From NCBI GenBank assembly GCA_018435665.1, contig JAHDND010000051.1:1-64000 (forward strand): a stretch of DNA of 64,000 nucleotides. Direction: 5' to 3'. The DNA is from Candidatus Thiosymbion sp. (GTDB taxonomy: Bacteria; Pseudomonadota; Gammaproteobacteria; Chromatiales; Chromatiaceae). This document shows, one piece after another, positions 21,438 through 30,668 of this stretch. A model generated the notes under the pieces. The model was not told the DNA's origin. It saw only the letters and a list, made by a program, of their open reading frames with translations, and did not search any database. Both the position numbers and the translations under genes were made by a program. Within the stretch, counting starts at the first letter, position 1, and each line of letters opens with the position of its first letter.

Positions 21438-22498
21438 TCCGCGGCGCCGTCATCTCCTCGCCCTTCGCCGGGCGCGTCAACCGGACCGATCGCCTCATGC
21501 TCCAGGTCATCCTGGCCCTGATCCCGGGGACCCTGGCCATGGTCTGGTACTTCGGCTGGGGGGTCCTGATCAACATGGCCCTGGCCAGCGTCCTGGCCCT
21601 GGGATGCGAGGCCCTGGTGATGCGCCTGCGCGGCCGCCCGGTCCTGCCGGCCCTCGGGGACCTCAGCGCCCTGGTCACCGCCCTGCTCTTCGCCATCACC
21701 GTGCCCCCGACCCTGCCCTGGTGGATGACACTCCTCGGCATCGCCTTCGCCATCCTCATCGTCAAGCAACTCTATGGCGGCCTGGGCTACAACCCCTTCA
21801 ATCCGGCGATGGCGGGCTATGTCTTCCTGCTCGTCTCCTATCCCGTCGAGATGACCAACTGGCTGGCGCCCGAGATCCTGGAGGTGCTGGCGGCCCATGA
21901 CCTGGTCACCCTGTCCTTCGTCGATTCCCTGCGCCTGATCTTCACCGGCGCCCTGCCCCCCGGTCTGACCTGGGACGCGGTCAGCGCGGCGACGCCCCTG
22001 GATGAGATGTTCTCCCAGCTCGATCACAACAGCACCATCCCGGAGATTCTCCAAAGTCCCCTCTGGGGGGACTTCGGCGGGCGCGGCTGGGAGTGGGTGG
22101 GCAACTGGTTCCTCCTCGGCGGCCTGTGGATGATCTGGCGCGGGGTCATCAGCTGGCGCATCCCGGTGGCGGTGTTGGTCGGCATCCTCTTGCCGGCGGG
22201 GCTCTTCTGGCTCTTCGATCCCCAGGCCTTCCCCTTCCCGGCCTTCCATATCTTCGCCGGTGGCACCATCCTGGGCGCCTTCTTCATCGCCACGGACCCC
22301 GTCACCGCCTGCACCACGCCCCGGGGCCAACTCATCTACGGGGCCGCCATCGGGTTCATCACCTTTGTTATCCGTCACTGGGGTGGCTACCCGGATGCGG
22401 TGGCCTTCGCCGTCTTGCTGATGAATATCGCCGCCCCCATGATCGACCACTACACCCAGCCCCGGGTCTTTGGCCATGGCCGGAGGGAAGAGACATGA
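21434..22498 (+). CDS. rnfD: Rnf electron transport complex subunit D
   Basis: 354 residues, about nine to ten membrane helices. The FMN attachment site is in ATDPVTACTTPRG, where the second Thr of the TT pair is the expected covalent residue. GGLGYNPFNPAMAGY is the other conserved loop, homologous to NqrB. Translationally coupled to rnfC and to rnfG by four-base overlaps. RnfD is the main ion-conducting and flavin-carrying membrane subunit. Confidence 0.96.
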   Translation: MIRGAVISSPFAGRVNRTDRLMLQVILALIPGTLAMVWYFGWGVLINMALASVLALGCEALVMRLRGRPVLPALGDLSALVTALLFAITVPPTLPWWMTLLGIAFAILIVKQLYGGLGYNPFNPAMAGYVFLLVSYPVEMTNWLAPEILEVLAAHDLVTLSFVDSLRLIFTGALPPGLTWDAVSAATPLDEMFSQLDHNSTIPEILQSPLWGDFGGRGWEWVGNWFLLGGLWMIWRGVISWRIPVAVLVGILLPAGLFWLFDPQAFPFPAFHIFAGGTILGAFFIATDPVTACTTPRGQLIYGAAIGFITFVIRHWGGYPDAVAFAVLLMNIAAPMIDHYTQPRVFGHGRREET

Positions 22499-23166
22499 TC
22501 AAACATCCCACTCTCGTTGCCGGGGGCATCCTCGGCGCCTTCGCCATCGCCGGCGTGGGCCTGGTGGTGCTCACCAACACCCTGACCACCGAGCGGATTG
22601 CGACTAACCAGCGCGAGGCCATGCTGTCCAAGTTCCGGGCCATCCTCCCCACCGAACCGGTCAGCGGCGCCCCGTTGATGGACAACGATCCTCTCCAGGA
22701 CCGTATCCAGGTCAGCGCCCCGGACCTGCTGGGCGCCCCGAGCACCGAGGTCTACCGGGTGCGGCAGGCCGGGCAGCCGGTGGCGGTCATCCTCACCCCC
22801 GTGGTCCCCGATGGCTATTCGGGGCCCATTCGTCTCCTGGTGGCGGTCAAGCCTGACGGTACCCTGGGCGGGGTGCGGGTCATCGAGCACCATGAGACCC
22901 CGGGCCTGGGGGACAAGATCGAGGAACGCAAGAACGATTGGATCAAGGTCCAGTTCGATGGCAAGGGCCTGGGCCAGCCGGCGGAGGAGCGCTGGCTGGT
23001 GAAGCGTGATGGCGGCGATTTCGATCAATTCACCGGCGCCACCATCACCCCCCGCTCCATCGTCAAGGCGGTGAAGAACTCCCTCAAGTTCGTCGCCCGC
23101 GAGGGGACGGCCCTCTATGACCGGCCCGCCATGGCCGCCGACGCGGCGGGCAAGGAGGCCTCCTGA
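22495..23166 (+). CDS. rnfG: Rnf electron transport complex subunit G
   Basis: 223 residues from ATG 22495, which overlaps the rnfD stop and follows GGAGGGAAGAG; the longer upstream frame is a shadow of rnfD. One N-terminal membrane helix is followed by a periplasmic FMN-binding domain. The covalent flavin motif is FTGATITPRS, with Thr in SGAT-type context near residue 180. ETPGLGDKIEERKNDW is the family signature. It passes electrons between periplasmic and membrane flavins. No apbE flavin transferase gene is in this window. Confidence 0.95.
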   Translation: MIKHPTLVAGGILGAFAIAGVGLVVLTNTLTTERIATNQREAMLSKFRAILPTEPVSGAPLMDNDPLQDRIQVSAPDLLGAPSTEVYRVRQAGQPVAVILTPVVPDGYSGPIRLLVAVKPDGTLGGVRVIEHHETPGLGDKIEERKNDWIKVQFDGKGLGQPAEERWLVKRDGGDFDQFTGATITPRSIVKAVKNSLKFVAREGTALYDRPAMAADAAGKEAS

Positions 23167-23873
23167 TGGCGAATCCCTCCTATGGGGCCCTGATCGGCGA
23201 CGGTCTGTGGCGCCAGAACCAGGCCCTGGTCGCCCTGCTGGGCCTTTGCCCCCTCATGGCGACCACCACCTCGGCGACCAATGGCCTGGGCATGGGGCTG
23301 GCGACCACCACGGTGCTGCTCCTGGCCAACCTGGTCATCTCCCTGATTCGCAACCTGGTGAGTCCGGTGGTCCGCCTGCCGGTGTTCGTGCTGGTCATCG
23401 CCGCCTTCGTCACGGCGGTCGAACTGGTGATGCAGGCCTACTTCTACGAACTCTACCTGGTCCTCGGGCTCTTCATCCCCCTCATCGTCACCAACTGCAT
23501 GATCCTTGGCCGCGCCGAGGCCTTTGCCTCCCGCCACTCGCCGGCCCCGGCCCTGGTGGATGGCCTGGCGATGGGGGTCGGCTTCACCCTGATCCTGACG
23601 CTGCTCGGTGGCATCCGGGAATTCCTCGGCCAGGGGACCCTCTTTTATCAGGCGGACCTCCTCTTTGGGGAGGCCGCCAGGCACTTGAGCCTGTCCCTCG
23701 GCGAGGGCTTCCACGGCGCCTTGCTCGCCATCCTGCCCCCAGGGGCCTTCATCGCCCTGGGCCTGCTGATCGCGCTGAAGAATGTGATCGACAAGGCCCT
23801 GGCGCGCCGCAAGGCCGCGTCCACCCTGAGGGTCACGCCGGGTCCGCAAGGGGGGCTTGCCCTCGGCGGATGA
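23166..23873 (+). CDS. rnfE: Rnf electron transport complex subunit E
   Basis: 235 residues, homologous to RnfA and NqrD, six helices. Signatures: LCPLMATTTSATNGLGMG and VTNCMILGRAEAFAS. The ATG shares one base with the rnfG stop. Downstream the stop overlaps the start region of an alkaline phosphatase gene, so that gene is probably cotranscribed. The usual next genes nth or rnfH are absent. Confidence 0.95.
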   Translation: MANPSYGALIGDGLWRQNQALVALLGLCPLMATTTSATNGLGMGLATTTVLLLANLVISLIRNLVSPVVRLPVFVLVIAAFVTAVELVMQAYFYELYLVLGLFIPLIVTNCMILGRAEAFASRHSPAPALVDGLAMGVGFTLILTLLGGIREFLGQGTLFYQADLLFGEAARHLSLSLGEGFHGALLAILPPGAFIALGLLIALKNVIDKALARRKAASTLRVTPGPQGGLALGG

Positions 23874-25465
23874 TGCCAATGAATGGCGCATGGCAGGCGG
23901 GTCAGGGCTGGGCCCCAGGCCCGACGCGCCCTTGGCTCATGCTGATCCTGGCCGGATTGCTCAGCTTCCCGCTGCGGGTGGCGGCCAGCCCGGCGGAGGC
24001 CACAACCGCGCCGGTCAGGCACCTCATCCTGTTCATTGGCGATGGCCGGCACCTGGCCCATGACATCGCCACCAGTCGCTATCTCTTCGGCCACGACGAG
24101 GGGCTCTCCTACCAGCGTCTGCCCTGGCGCGGCCAAATGGCGACCTGGGATATCACCACCTATGACCAGTACGCGGCCGAGGCGGGTGCGGCGCCCTACG
24201 ACCCGCAGGCCATCGAGCCCAATTTGGGCTATGACTGGCGGCTGGGCGGCCGGGCCCCCTGGCCCCTGGACGATCCCGCCACGGCGGTTGATTATTTCCT
24301 GCCATTCGACGGGCCCCATGCCACGGACTCCGCCTCGGCTGCCACCGCCATGGTCACTGGCTACAAGACCGTGAAGGGTGCTATTGCCTGGGGACCTAGG
24401 ACCCCCGGGGGGTCCAGTACCACCGGGGAGGGACCGTTGCCCACCCTCGCCGAGCTGCTGCGCGCGCGTCTGGGCTTTGCCATCGGCATCGTCAGCACCG
24501 TCCCCTTCAGCCATGCCACTCCCGCGGCCCTGGTCAGCCATGGTCCCAAACGCGACGATTATCCGGCCCTGGCGGCGCAGATTCTGGGCGAGACAGGCCC
24601 GGAGGTCGTCATCGGTGGCGGCTTTCCGGGGCCATCCGGCACCGCGGACTACCAATACCTCGCCCGTGAGACCCATGACCGGGTCAGGGCCGATCCGGAC
24701 TACCAGGTGGTGGAACGCCAGCCGGGCGTCGATGGCACGGTCAGCCTGCTGGAGGCGGCCCAGGCCGCGGCCAACGGCGGCAAGAAACTGTTCGGCCTCT
24801 TTGGCGGCCCCCAGGGCAACTTCGAGTCGCCCCTGGCCCATGACCTGCCCGGCACGCCTCTCCTGACCCGGGCGACGGTCGAGAACCCCCTCCTCAAGGA
24901 CGCCGTGCTCGCCGCCCTGCGGGTCCTGACCCAGGACCCCGAGGGCTTCCTGCTTCTGGCGGAACAGGGGGATATCGATTGGGCCAACCATGCCAATGAC
25001 TTCCGGCGCCTGATCGGCACCGTCTGGGATCTGCACGAAGCCGTCCAGACGGTCATCGACTACGTCAACCGGCCGGGTGACGGCATGACCTGGGACAACA
25101 CCCTGCTGCTGGTCGTCGCGGATCACGCCACGGGGTATACCCGCCTCGTCAGCCCCCTGGGGCCGGGGGACTTGCCCCGGCAGGAGGGCCTGGGGGCCTG
25201 TGGCTACGAGCGTCGTGAGTCCTGCACCTATCCCGACGGCGAGGTGAGCTACGGGGCCACCAATCACACCAACGAACCCGTCCCCCTCCATGCCGCCGGG
25301 GCTGCCGCCCCGCTGCTCGCCGCCGTCGCGGGGACCTGGTACCCCGGCACCGAACTCATCGACAACACCCAGCTCTTCCAGGTCATGGCCGCCGCCGTGG
25401 GCTTGCCTCAGGCCTCGCCCTTGAAGCTGAAGGCCAGGGCGCCGACCGCGCCCGCGAAACCCTAG
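23870..25465 (+). CDS. Alkaline phosphatase family protein
   Basis: 531 residues from ATG 23870; ATG 23873 and 23879 are alternative starts in the same frame. Signal peptide to about residue 42 (SFPLRVAASPAEA), so periplasmic. The alkaline phosphatase core is present: nucleophile Ser in HATDSASAATAMVTGYKT, metal ligands in EQGDIDWANHAND and VVADHATG, and GATNHTNEPVPL near the end. The first metal motif is unusual, GDGRHLAH where most family members have GDGMG. It releases phosphate from monoesters. Overlap with rnfE suggests expression with the Rnf complex, an unexpected partner. Confidence 0.88.
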   Translation: MMPMNGAWQAGQGWAPGPTRPWLMLILAGLLSFPLRVAASPAEATTAPVRHLILFIGDGRHLAHDIATSRYLFGHDEGLSYQRLPWRGQMATWDITTYDQYAAEAGAAPYDPQAIEPNLGYDWRLGGRAPWPLDDPATAVDYFLPFDGPHATDSASAATAMVTGYKTVKGAIAWGPRTPGGSSTTGEGPLPTLAELLRARLGFAIGIVSTVPFSHATPAALVSHGPKRDDYPALAAQILGETGPEVVIGGGFPGPSGTADYQYLARETHDRVRADPDYQVVERQPGVDGTVSLLEAAQAAANGGKKLFGLFGGPQGNFESPLAHDLPGTPLLTRATVENPLLKDAVLAALRVLTQDPEGFLLLAEQGDIDWANHANDFRRLIGTVWDLHEAVQTVIDYVNRPGDGMTWDNTLLLVVADHATGYTRLVSPLGPGDLPRQEGLGACGYERRESCTYPDGEVSYGATNHTNEPVPLHAAGAAAPLLAAVAGTWYPGTELIDNTQLFQVMAAAVGLPQASPLKLKARAPTAPAKP

Positions 25466-25578
25466 CGGGGCCTGGTGGGGGCACCCTAGGGCGCGATCCT
25501 CTGCGCGCTGAGCCTCGCGATCCGAGGACCGCCACGGCGGATGGGGAGAGGAGCTGGAGGGCGGGTCGAGGCCCGGAG

Positions 25579-25619
25579 CCAGCGGCCAATCTGGACTCTC
25601 GTTCCAGATTGGCCGCTGG
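25579..25619. terminator. Perfect 17-bp hairpin between convergent genes
   Basis: Arms at 25579-25595 and 25603-25619 (CCAGCGGCCAATCTGGA and its exact complement) with a seven-base loop. It lies between the phosphatase (rightward) and the symporter (leftward), ten bases from the latter's stop. No T-run follows on either strand, so termination may be Rho-assisted, or the hairpin may protect the 3' ends. Confidence 0.55.
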
Positions 25620-25628
25620 CGGGGAAAG

Positions 25629-26981
25629 TCATTTCAGCGTATTGAAATAGCGGTCCGTCTCCTGCTTGATCACCTTGGACAGGAGCAGCAGGGCGATGAG
25701 GTTGGGGATGGCCATGAGGCCGTTGGCTAGGTCGGAGAAGTTCCAGACGAAGTCCAGTTGCATCATGGCGCCCACGATAACGACGCTGGTGAAGACCAGC
25801 CGGTAGCCATGGATGGCGTGGCGGACGGCGCCGCGGCCGCCCAGGGAATTGGTCAGGTATTCGATGGCCTTTTCGCCGTAATAGCTCCAGCCGAGGATGG
25901 TCGAGAAGGCAAAGAGGGCGGTGGCGATGGCGACGATGAGCTCGCCGGTGTGGCCCAGGGTCTCGGCGAAGCTCTGGCTGGTCAGGCTGGCGGCGCCCAC
26001 GCCCTGGGTCCAGGGGGTGGCGGTGAGGATGACCAGGGCCGTCATGGTGCAGACCACCAGGGTGTCGATGAAGGTCTGGGTCATGCTGACCAGGGCCTGC
26101 TTGACCGGGTCCTTGGTGCGGGCGGCGGCGGCGGCGATGGGGGCCGAGCCCAGGCCAGACTCGTTGGAGAAGACGCCGCGGGCCACGCCGTAACGGATGG
26201 CCGCCGCGACCGCCGCGCCGGCGAAACCGCCCCCGGCGGCGATGGGGTTGAAGGCATGGTAGAAGATCAGGGACAAGGCGCCAGGGATCTCGCTGGCGTT
26301 GAGTGCCAGCACCACCCCGGCGGCGATGACGTAGCACAGGATCATGAAGGGCACCAGGAAGGAGGTGAAGTTGGCGATGGAGCGGATACCGCCGAGGATG
26401 ACGACGCCGGTGAGCAGGGTCAGGACGACGCCGGTCATCCAAGGCTCGATGCTGAAGGTGGAATGGAAGATGCCCGCGACGGCATTGGCCTGGGTCATGT
26501 TGCCGATGCCGAAGGTGGCGAGGGCGGTGAAGAGGGCGAAGAGCCAGGCCAGGACCGGCAGGTTGGCACCCTTGGCCAGGTAGTACATGGGACCACCGCG
26601 CATGCCGAAATCGCCACGCTCGCGGTATTTCTGGGCCAGCACCGCCTCGGCGTACTTCGTGGCCATGCCCACCAGGCCGGTCATCCACATCCAGAAGACG
26701 GCCCCCGGCCCGCCCAGGGTGATGGCCGTCGCCACGCCGACGATATTGCCGATGCCCACCGTGGCCGCCAGGGCCGTCATCAGGGCGCCGAAGTGGCTGA
26801 TATCGCCTTCATGCCCGTGGTCCTTCTCCAGGATCAGGCGAAAGGCATGGCCCAGGGCGCGGAACTGGAGGCCACGGAGGAGGAAGGTCAGGTACACGCC
26901 GGTGCCGACCAGCAGGATCAGCATGGGCGGGCCCCAGACCCAGCCCGAGAGGGTGGAAATCAGCGATTCGATGCTTTGCAT
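25629..26981 (-). CDS. Sodium:alanine/glycine symporter (AGCS family)
   Basis: 450 residues, about 11 helices. Family signatures are visible: ALAATVGIGNIVGVATAI, GPGAVFWMWMTGLVGMATKYAEA and GMRGGPMYYL. These proteins import alanine or glycine with sodium. Transcribed leftward; it is the last gene of the block 27.4-25.6 kb, 61 bases after an ArsR-type regulator that may control it. No regulatory RNA is evident upstream. Confidence 0.93.
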   Translation of the reverse strand: MQSIESLISTLSGWVWGPPMLILLVGTGVYLTFLLRGLQFRALGHAFRLILEKDHGHEGDISHFGALMTALAATVGIGNIVGVATAITLGGPGAVFWMWMTGLVGMATKYAEAVLAQKYRERGDFGMRGGPMYYLAKGANLPVLAWLFALFTALATFGIGNMTQANAVAGIFHSTFSIEPWMTGVVLTLLTGVVILGGIRSIANFTSFLVPFMILCYVIAAGVVLALNASEIPGALSLIFYHAFNPIAAGGGFAGAAVAAAIRYGVARGVFSNESGLGSAPIAAAAARTKDPVKQALVSMTQTFIDTLVVCTMTALVILTATPWTQGVGAASLTSQSFAETLGHTGELIVAIATALFAFSTILGWSYYGEKAIEYLTNSLGGRGAVRHAIHGYRLVFTSVVIVGAMMQLDFVWNFSDLANGLMAIPNLIALLLLSKVIKQETDRYFNTLK

Positions 26982-27042
26982 GGGCAGCCCCTAGTGGCCT
27001 GGAAGGTAGTGACACAAGAAAGTCTTTGCCGTGACTTTCACG

Positions 27043-27378
27043 CTAACGCGGATAACGGTCGTCCAGGTTCGCCGGACAGAGGACGTCGCGCATGATACCG
27101 ATAAGATCCAGCAACTGATGGTTGCGGATGCGGTAGAAGATGCGGTTGGCCTCCTTGCGGGCGACGACGATGTTCTTGTTACGCAACTGTTCCAGGTGCT
27201 GGGAGATATTGCTCTGGGAGGTGCCGGTACGCTCCACGATCTCTCCCACCGACAACTCGCGGTCCCCCAGGGAGCAGATGATCTTCCACCGCAGGGGGTG
27301 GGCCATGGCCTTGAGGGCGTTGGCGGTGAGGGCGCTTTCCTCATCCTCCGGCAGGGACGGTTGGTCAGGCTCGGTCAT
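27043..27378 (-). CDS. ArsR-family regulator of the SqrR/BigR/YgaV persulfide-sensor type
   Basis: 111 residues, winged helix. The recognition helix region is VGEIVERTGTSQSNISQHLE, followed by the wing RKEANRIFYRI. It lacks the ELCVCDL metal motif of ArsR. Instead Cys35 (KIICSLGD) and Cys101 (RDVLCPAN) are 66 residues apart, the spacing of the sulfide/persulfide-sensing pair in SqrR and BigR. Predicted role: repressor that releases DNA when the two cysteines form a polysulfide bridge. It sits between a symporter and a response regulator gene; targets are not evident. Confidence 0.82.
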   Translation of the reverse strand: MTEPDQPSLPEDEESALTANALKAMAHPLRWKIICSLGDRELSVGEIVERTGTSQSNISQHLEQLRNKNIVVARKEANRIFYRIRNHQLLDLIGIMRDVLCPANLDDRYPR

Positions 27379-27387
27379 GGGCTGCTC

Positions 27388-28278
27388 CTAGGTGGGTTCC
27401 GGGGTGGGTTCCGGGCCGGTCCCGGCCGGCTCTTCTTCGTCCTGCTCGACGCGGACATATCCCGTCATGTCCTTGGCGATGCAGATGATGTCGCTGATGC
27501 CGCCGGCCGGGTCGCGCACGGCGGTGCGGGAAAAGAGGATGGGCACCCGCCGGCCGTCGCTGGCGATGAAGCGGGCCGCGATTTTGCTCAGGGCCCCGGT
27601 GCGGATCAGCGCCTCCAGCCACAGGCCCATGAAGGCCCCGGCCTGTTCGTCGCCCTCCTCCTCGAAGACGTCGCCGATGGACATGCCCAGCAGTTGGGGC
27701 TCGGGATAGCCCAGCATCCGGCAGGCGGTGGGATTGGCGGACTTGATCTCGCCCTCCGGGTTCAGCACCAGCAGGGCCTCGCCCATGTAGGCGATGATGT
27801 TCTCCAGGTACTGCTTGGCCTGGGCGAGTTCGGCGGTGCGGGCGGCGACCTGCAGCTCCAGCTCCTGGTTGAGGGCCCGCTCCTTCTCGATCAGCCGGAA
27901 GTAGGTGCTGATCTTATTGATGAGCTGGTTGTCCTCGATGGGCTTGAGGAGGTAGTCGACGGCGCCGATGGCGTAGCCGCGCTGCTGGAATTCCTCGGAT
28001 TTGAAGGCGGCGGTAAGGAAAATGATCGGGATGTCCCGGGTGCGCTTGCGCATCTTCAGCAGGGAGGCGGTCTGGAACCCGTCCATGTCCGGCATCTGCA
28101 CGTCGAGGATGATGAGGTCGACATCCGGATGGTTCAGGGTCAGATCGATGGCCTGCTGGCCGGAACTGGCCTCCAGGATGGCGATCTCCATGTGCGCCTC
28201 GAGCAACGCCCGCAAGCTGAAGAGGTTGTGGGGGTTGTCGTCGACGATCAGGATCTTGAAGCCGGAATAGCGGTTCAT
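27388..28278 (-). CDS. Response regulator with C-terminal PAS domain
   Basis: 296 residues. The receiver domain (ILIVDDNPHNL, phosphorylatable Asp in LIILDVQMPDMDG, Lys in YLLKPIED) covers about 1-125. A coiled-coil linker (RALNQELELQVAARTAELAQ) leads to a PAS domain from about residue 155 (VLNPEGEIKSANPTACRMLG). There is no DNA-binding, GGDEF or kinase domain, so output must be by protein contact. The start overlaps the stop of the hybrid kinase gene (ATGA), making that kinase the likely partner. Confidence 0.88.
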   Translation of the reverse strand: MNRYSGFKILIVDDNPHNLFSLRALLEAHMEIAILEASSGQQAIDLTLNHPDVDLIILDVQMPDMDGFQTASLLKMRKRTRDIPIIFLTAAFKSEEFQQRGYAIGAVDYLLKPIEDNQLINKISTYFRLIEKERALNQELELQVAARTAELAQAKQYLENIIAYMGEALLVLNPEGEIKSANPTACRMLGYPEPQLLGMSIGDVFEEEGDEQAGAFMGLWLEALIRTGALSKIAARFIASDGRRVPILFSRTAVRDPAGGISDIICIAKDMTGYVRVEQDEEEPAGTGPEPTPEPT

Positions 28279-30629
28279 GCCGTCTTTTGCGGGTTCCGAG
28301 GTTCGGCCGGGCCCAGGGTGGCGGAGAGGACCGCCGCCAGCCGGGCGGTTGTCATGGGCTTGGCGATCAGGTCGTCGGCGCCGGCGGCGAGATAGCTGCC
28401 ATGGGCCTCCGGCGATCCGGCGCGCCCGATGACGACCAGCGGCAGGTGCGCGGCGGTTGCCCAGGCGCGAAATGCCTTGATCGTATCACAGGTATTCTCC
28501 GGGGACACCCTCTCGGCCAGCAGGATCAGGGCGCAGCCGGACTCCTCGCCGAGGGTCTCCTGGGCCTCCTCGAAGTCGGCGGCCATCTCGATCCGCAGGC
28601 CGAAGGTCGCCAGCAGACGGGTCTCGGCGACCAGGCTGGCGGCGTCCCGCTCCACCAGCAGCACCCAGCGGCCCGGGTAGTCGGGCCCCACCGGGGGCGT
28701 GGCGGGGGGGTGGAGGAGCGGCGAGGACGGGGTTGGTACTGGCGCCGGCGCCGTGGCGACCGCCGTCTTTGGCGTCGCCTCGCCGCTGGCGACGGCATCC
28801 ACCGGCAGCCAGAGGGTGAAGCAGGCCCCCTGCCCCTCCTGGCTGGCGACGCGGATCCCGCCACCCAGGCAGCGGGCTAGTTCCCGACTGATGGACAACC
28901 CCAGCCCGGTCCCGCCGTAACGGCGGCGGGTGGAGCCATCCGCCTGCTGGAAGGCCTCGAAGATCAGGGCGTGCTTGTCGGCGGGGATGCCGATCCCGGT
29001 GTCGGTGACGCTCAGGCTCAGGTCGCCGTTGGCCTCCCGACCGATGGTGACGGTCGCCCCGCCGGTCTCGGTGAATTTGACCGCGTTGGCGAGGAAATTC
29101 TTGAGGATCTGTCTCAACTTGTCCCGGTCGCTGTGGATGCGCGCCGGCGCGTCCGCCGCCACCTCCAGCCGCAGAGCGAGGCCCTTGTCGGCAAACTGGG
29201 GCCCCATCAGTTCCAGGACCTCCGCGGCCATGTCCCGGGGCTCCAGCCAGCCCAGGTTGAGATTGAGCTTGCCGGCCTCGATGCGCGACAGGTCGAGGAT
29301 GTCATCGATCAGGGCGCGCAGGTCTCGGCCCGCGGCATGGATGATCCGCGCCTGACGCTGCTGGTGGGGGGGCAGGGCGGCCTTGTCCTCGGCCAGCATC
29401 TTCGACAGCAGCAGGATGGAGTTCAGCGGGGTGCGCAATTCGTGGCTGACGTTGGCCAGGAATTCGGACTTGTAGCGATTGGAGCGCTCCAGTTCCTCGG
29501 TATGGGCGCGGGCATCGCGCAGGTACTCGGCATGATTGTGGGCCAGGGCGGTCAGTTTGGCGCCGAAGGCCTGCACCTCCTGGGGGCCTTGCCAGGCGAA
29601 GCGGATCTCCTCCCCGGAGCGCACCACCCGGTCCACGCCCGCCGTCAACTCCCGGCCCATGCGCTCCAGGCGGCGGGCGATCCAGCCGGCGGTGATCATC
29701 ACCGCCAGGATCAGCACCAGGATGACCCCAGCCACGCGCAGCACCAGGGCGTTGCGAAAGCTGTCGAGGGGGGAGGGGTCCACCGCCCGCCCCACCCAGA
29801 GGGGGCGGCTGTCCTCGGTGACGAACATGGGCACCCAGAAGATCTGGGCGCCCCGCTCGCCGCGCCAAAGCCCGGGCAGTTGCTGGGCGAAGATCTGCTC
29901 CAGCCCCGGAAAGTCGGTGAAGGCCAGGGCCTCGTCCTGCCAGGGCTGACCTGGGCGCAGGTAGCGCCCCCGGTCGGTGACCCAGAAGGTGTCCCGATAG
30001 AATTGGGCCATGCCGCCGACGTCGATATTCATCACCACCAGGCCCTCCGGGGCGGAGCTGGGGTCCCGGCCGATGGCGCTCACCAGGCTCAGGCGCATGA
30101 ACTGGCGGGGGTCCCGGGCCCCGGCCGCGGGATCGATGCGGATGCGGCTGACCAGGACCTCGCCAGGGGGGAGGCGCAGGCCGGCGCCGAGGAGCTCCTC
30201 CGGCGGCCGGTCCGGCAGCCGGGCCGTGGGGCGCCACTCGCGGGACTGGGCATCGCGTTCTAGCCAGAAGCGCTCCTGGGCCAGGTTATCCAGAAAGAGG
30301 AGCTGCACGATGTCCTGTTGTTCGGCCAGGATCTGGTTGATCCAGCCGGTGTAGCGGGCCCGGGCCTGGTCGATCTCCGCCTCGTTGCCTTGCTCGCCGA
30401 GGATCAGGCCCGGCTCCGGCAGCTTGGCCAGGAGGCGGATCATCTCGTGCCGACTGGCCAGGTGCTGGTCCAGGTCACGGAAATCCGCGCGCAGGTTTTG
30501 CAGATAGGCCTTCTGATAAAAGAGTCCGACCCGATCCAGAACCAGGGGGAGATTGATGGCCACCGCCATGACCAGCGGGGTGAGGCCGAAGAGCAGGAGA
30601 AAGAGCAGGATGGCGCCGCGCAGTTTCAT
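28275..30629 (-). CDS. Hybrid sensor histidine kinase with a pseudo-receiver
   Basis: 784 residues. Two membrane helices (near 10-25 and 300-320) bracket a large periplasmic sensor region of the double-CACHE type. DHp follows with H in FLANVSHELRTPLN, then HATPase (NFLANAVKFTETG, DTGIGIP, GGTGLGLSISREL). After a Pro/Ala linker comes a receiver-like domain in which the acceptor Asp is gone: the strand reads CALILLAERVSPEN, although DDLIAKPM keeps the Lys. It probably cannot be phosphorylated and may instead be regulatory, with the coupled response regulator taking the phosphate. Confidence 0.88.
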   Translation of the reverse strand: MKLRGAILLFLLLFGLTPLVMAVAINLPLVLDRVGLFYQKAYLQNLRADFRDLDQHLASRHEMIRLLAKLPEPGLILGEQGNEAEIDQARARYTGWINQILAEQQDIVQLLFLDNLAQERFWLERDAQSREWRPTARLPDRPPEELLGAGLRLPPGEVLVSRIRIDPAAGARDPRQFMRLSLVSAIGRDPSSAPEGLVVMNIDVGGMAQFYRDTFWVTDRGRYLRPGQPWQDEALAFTDFPGLEQIFAQQLPGLWRGERGAQIFWVPMFVTEDSRPLWVGRAVDPSPLDSFRNALVLRVAGVILVLILAVMITAGWIARRLERMGRELTAGVDRVVRSGEEIRFAWQGPQEVQAFGAKLTALAHNHAEYLRDARAHTEELERSNRYKSEFLANVSHELRTPLNSILLLSKMLAEDKAALPPHQQRQARIIHAAGRDLRALIDDILDLSRIEAGKLNLNLGWLEPRDMAAEVLELMGPQFADKGLALRLEVAADAPARIHSDRDKLRQILKNFLANAVKFTETGGATVTIGREANGDLSLSVTDTGIGIPADKHALIFEAFQQADGSTRRRYGGTGLGLSISRELARCLGGGIRVASQEGQGACFTLWLPVDAVASGEATPKTAVATAPAPVPTPSSPLLHPPATPPVGPDYPGRWVLLVERDAASLVAETRLLATFGLRIEMAADFEEAQETLGEESGCALILLAERVSPENTCDTIKAFRAWATAAHLPLVVIGRAGSPEAHGSYLAAGADDLIAKPMTTARLAAVLSATLGPAEPRNPQKTA

Positions 30630-30668
30630 GGCCCTGGCCCTAGCGCGGCGGACTTATCCGGCGGGGGG

